A stretch of DNA of 64,000 nucleotides from Pseudomonas extremorientalis (GTDB lineage Bacteria > Pseudomonadota > Gammaproteobacteria > Pseudomonadales > Pseudomonadaceae): the NCBI RefSeq assembly GCF_001870465.1, contig NZ_MDGK01000011.1, positions 62,001 through 126,000 of the forward strand, read 5' to 3'. The notes under the pieces were generated by a model. That model searched no databases. It worked only from the letters and a program-made list of their open reading frames with translations, and was not told where the DNA came from. A program made the position numbers and the translations under genes. Below are positions 63,000-64,000 of the stretch, piece by piece. Positions within the stretch are counted from its first letter, which is position 1. Each line of letters opens with the position of its first letter.

Positions 63000-64000
63000 T
63001 TAATTGCGTTGGTCGTCGAAGAAGGCTTTCTTGCCATCTACCCGCTCCGAGGCCTTGGGCACATTCACTGCCTGGCCTTCGGGCTTTTCCACATACCAGT
63101 AGCAATGACTCACCGCCCGGGTGATGCCCACATACGCCAGGCGCAACACCTCGTCTTTCTGGGCGTTGTCATACGGCTCGCTGTCCCCGTCCTTGCCCAG
63201 GCCCGCCATGCGGTACACCTGGTTTTTATACGGGGAATAGGTGACATGCTGGCAATCCCCAAGCAGGAATACCGCATCGGCCTGCAGCCCCTTGGCGCTG
63301 TGGTAGGTCAATTGTTTCAACCTGCGCGCTGGAGGCGGCAAGCTAGAATCCACATTAACTGCAGGATAAATATGCTCTTGAATCAGTAGCTTATCGCTAC
63401 TTTTTCGATAAAGCATTAACACTGATTCACCGCGTTGGTAATGCTCCAGCAACTGCCGTCCCAATGCAGCGTCGTCGCGCTCCAGCACCTTGACCGGCAC
63501 CAGATCCTTGGGCGCCCCGCTGGCCTTGGCTTTCTTGCCGGGGATAGCCGGTGCGGCACGCACGATGTGCTCGGCCGCGTCGATGATGTGCTGGTGACTG
63601 CGGTAGTTCTCGCCCAGCATCACTCGGGTGGTGGCCGGCGACGGGAACTCCTTGTTGAATTCCATGAAGTACTTGGGCGAACTCCCACGCCAGCCGTAGA
63701 TCGACTGCCAGTCATCCCCCACACACAACAGTGATGAATGCTGGGCGCCGCGCCCGACGTGCATGGCCGGGCCACGGCTGCGGATCTCACGCAGGCTGGC
63801 GCGGATCCACGAGACGATCTGTGGCGAAACATCCTGGAACTCGTCGATCATCAGGTGCGACAGCGGCCGTAACAACGGATCGCTGAGCAGCTTGAGGTTT
63901 TCCGGGGTGTTCTCGCCGAACAGCGAAAACATGCGGTTGTAGGTCATGATCGGCGGCGACTGGTCCAGCAGGTGATCTTCCAGGGCCTTCCAGAAAATGC
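63000..64000 (-). CDS. UvrD/helicase IV-type superfamily 1 helicase, 5' end outside window
   Basis: The last 333 residues are visible; the frame stays open to the right edge. Motif II LMIDEFQDVSP, motif III CVGDDWQSIYGWRG, motif IV LGENYRSHQHIID, motif V TYHSAKGLQADAVFLLGD and motif VI RLAYVGITRAVSHCYW are in order. The GDDWQSIY variant is like helicase IV (HelD) rather than UvrD. A 3' to 5' DNA translocase is expected. The C-terminus (KASERVDGKKAFFDDQRN) is complete. Confidence 0.9.
   Translation of the reverse strand, partial: IFWKALEDHLLDQSPPIMTYNRMFSLFGENTPENLKLLSDPLLRPLSHLMIDEFQDVSPQIVSWIRASLREIRSRGPAMHVGRGAQHSSLLCVGDDWQSIYGWRGSSPKYFMEFNKEFPSPATTRVMLGENYRSHQHIIDAAEHIVRAAPAIPGKKAKASGAPKDLVPVKVLERDDAALGRQLLEHYQRGESVLMLYRKSSDKLLIQEHIYPAVNVDSSLPPPARRLKQLTYHSAKGLQADAVFLLGDCQHVTYSPYKNQVYRMAGLGKDGDSEPYDNAQKDEVLRLAYVGITRAVSHCYWYVEKPEGQAVNVPKASERVDGKKAFFDDQRN

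Overview
The window looks like chromosome of a fluorescent Pseudomonas (P. fluorescens group). The evidence is high-G+C coding sequence throughout and, above all, the complete block aprX-aprI-aprD-aprE-aprF-prtA-prtB-tliA, whose gene order is characteristic of the P. fluorescens alkaline-protease/lipase locus. The organism is inferred from gene content and style only; there is no rRNA or tRNA gene in the window.

Left part (1-10 kb): an HrpK/HrpF/NolX-type translocator-like gene running off the left edge, an OprD-family porin, a soluble PAS-PAS chemoreceptor, an HxlR regulator, a stand-alone FabF paralogue, a RidA protein, the 23S rRNA hydroxylase RlhA, and a drug/metabolite-type exporter facing an Lrp-type regulator.

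11-12 kb: a REP-associated tyrosine transposase (RAYT) between two large REP doublets arranged as mirror images, each with degenerate tandem half-REPs outside it. This is the clearest mobile-element-like structure in the window.

12-18 kb: a five-gene minus-strand sugar operon (CUT2 ATPase, permease, binding protein, LacI regulator, FGGY kinase) with a perfect 16-bp LacI-type operator ahead of the first gene. 18-21 kb: a three-gene signalling operon (PAS histidine kinase, single-domain response regulator, REC-EAL c-di-GMP phosphodiesterase). 21-30 kb: a LysR / HAD dehalogenase / class II aldolase unit, a second LysR with a CPA1 antiporter, two tiny disordered acidic proteins, a membrane protein of unknown function, and an ATP-grasp / alpha-E pair.

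30-35 kb: msrB-dipZ-msrA, a periplasmic methionine-sulfoxide repair set with its own electron supply, divergent from an OmpR-type two-component system that may control it. 35-39 kb: a FAN1-type VRR-NUC nuclease translationally coupled to an XPD/DinG-like helicase. 39-40 kb: two small lipoproteins converging on a bidirectional terminator.

40-54 kb: the exoenzyme operon. A type I exporter (AprDEF) serves the RTX protease AprX and the RTX lipase TliA; the inhibitor AprI protects the periplasm; PrtA and PrtB are autotransporter subtilases embedded in the same operon. Sites matching the RsmA/CsrA consensus overlap the ribosome binding sites of aprX and aprD, a very stable UUCG hairpin separates aprX from aprI, and a long inverted repeat lies upstream of aprX.

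54-64 kb: a P1 peptidase and amino-acid permease divergent from a LuxR regulator, a small polyamine-type uptake/oxidation operon, an A+T-richer hypothetical gene, a SnoaL-AraC regulator, a DUF1652 gene with a hairpin-rich leader, and the C-terminal half of a UvrD/helicase IV-type helicase at the right edge. I found no CRISPR array, prophage, integrase or classical insertion sequence. I found no single system that is certainly new; the best candidates for follow-up are the RAYT/REP island, the post-transcriptional layout of the exoenzyme operon, the FAN1-helicase pair and an orphan terminator near 2.2 kb.
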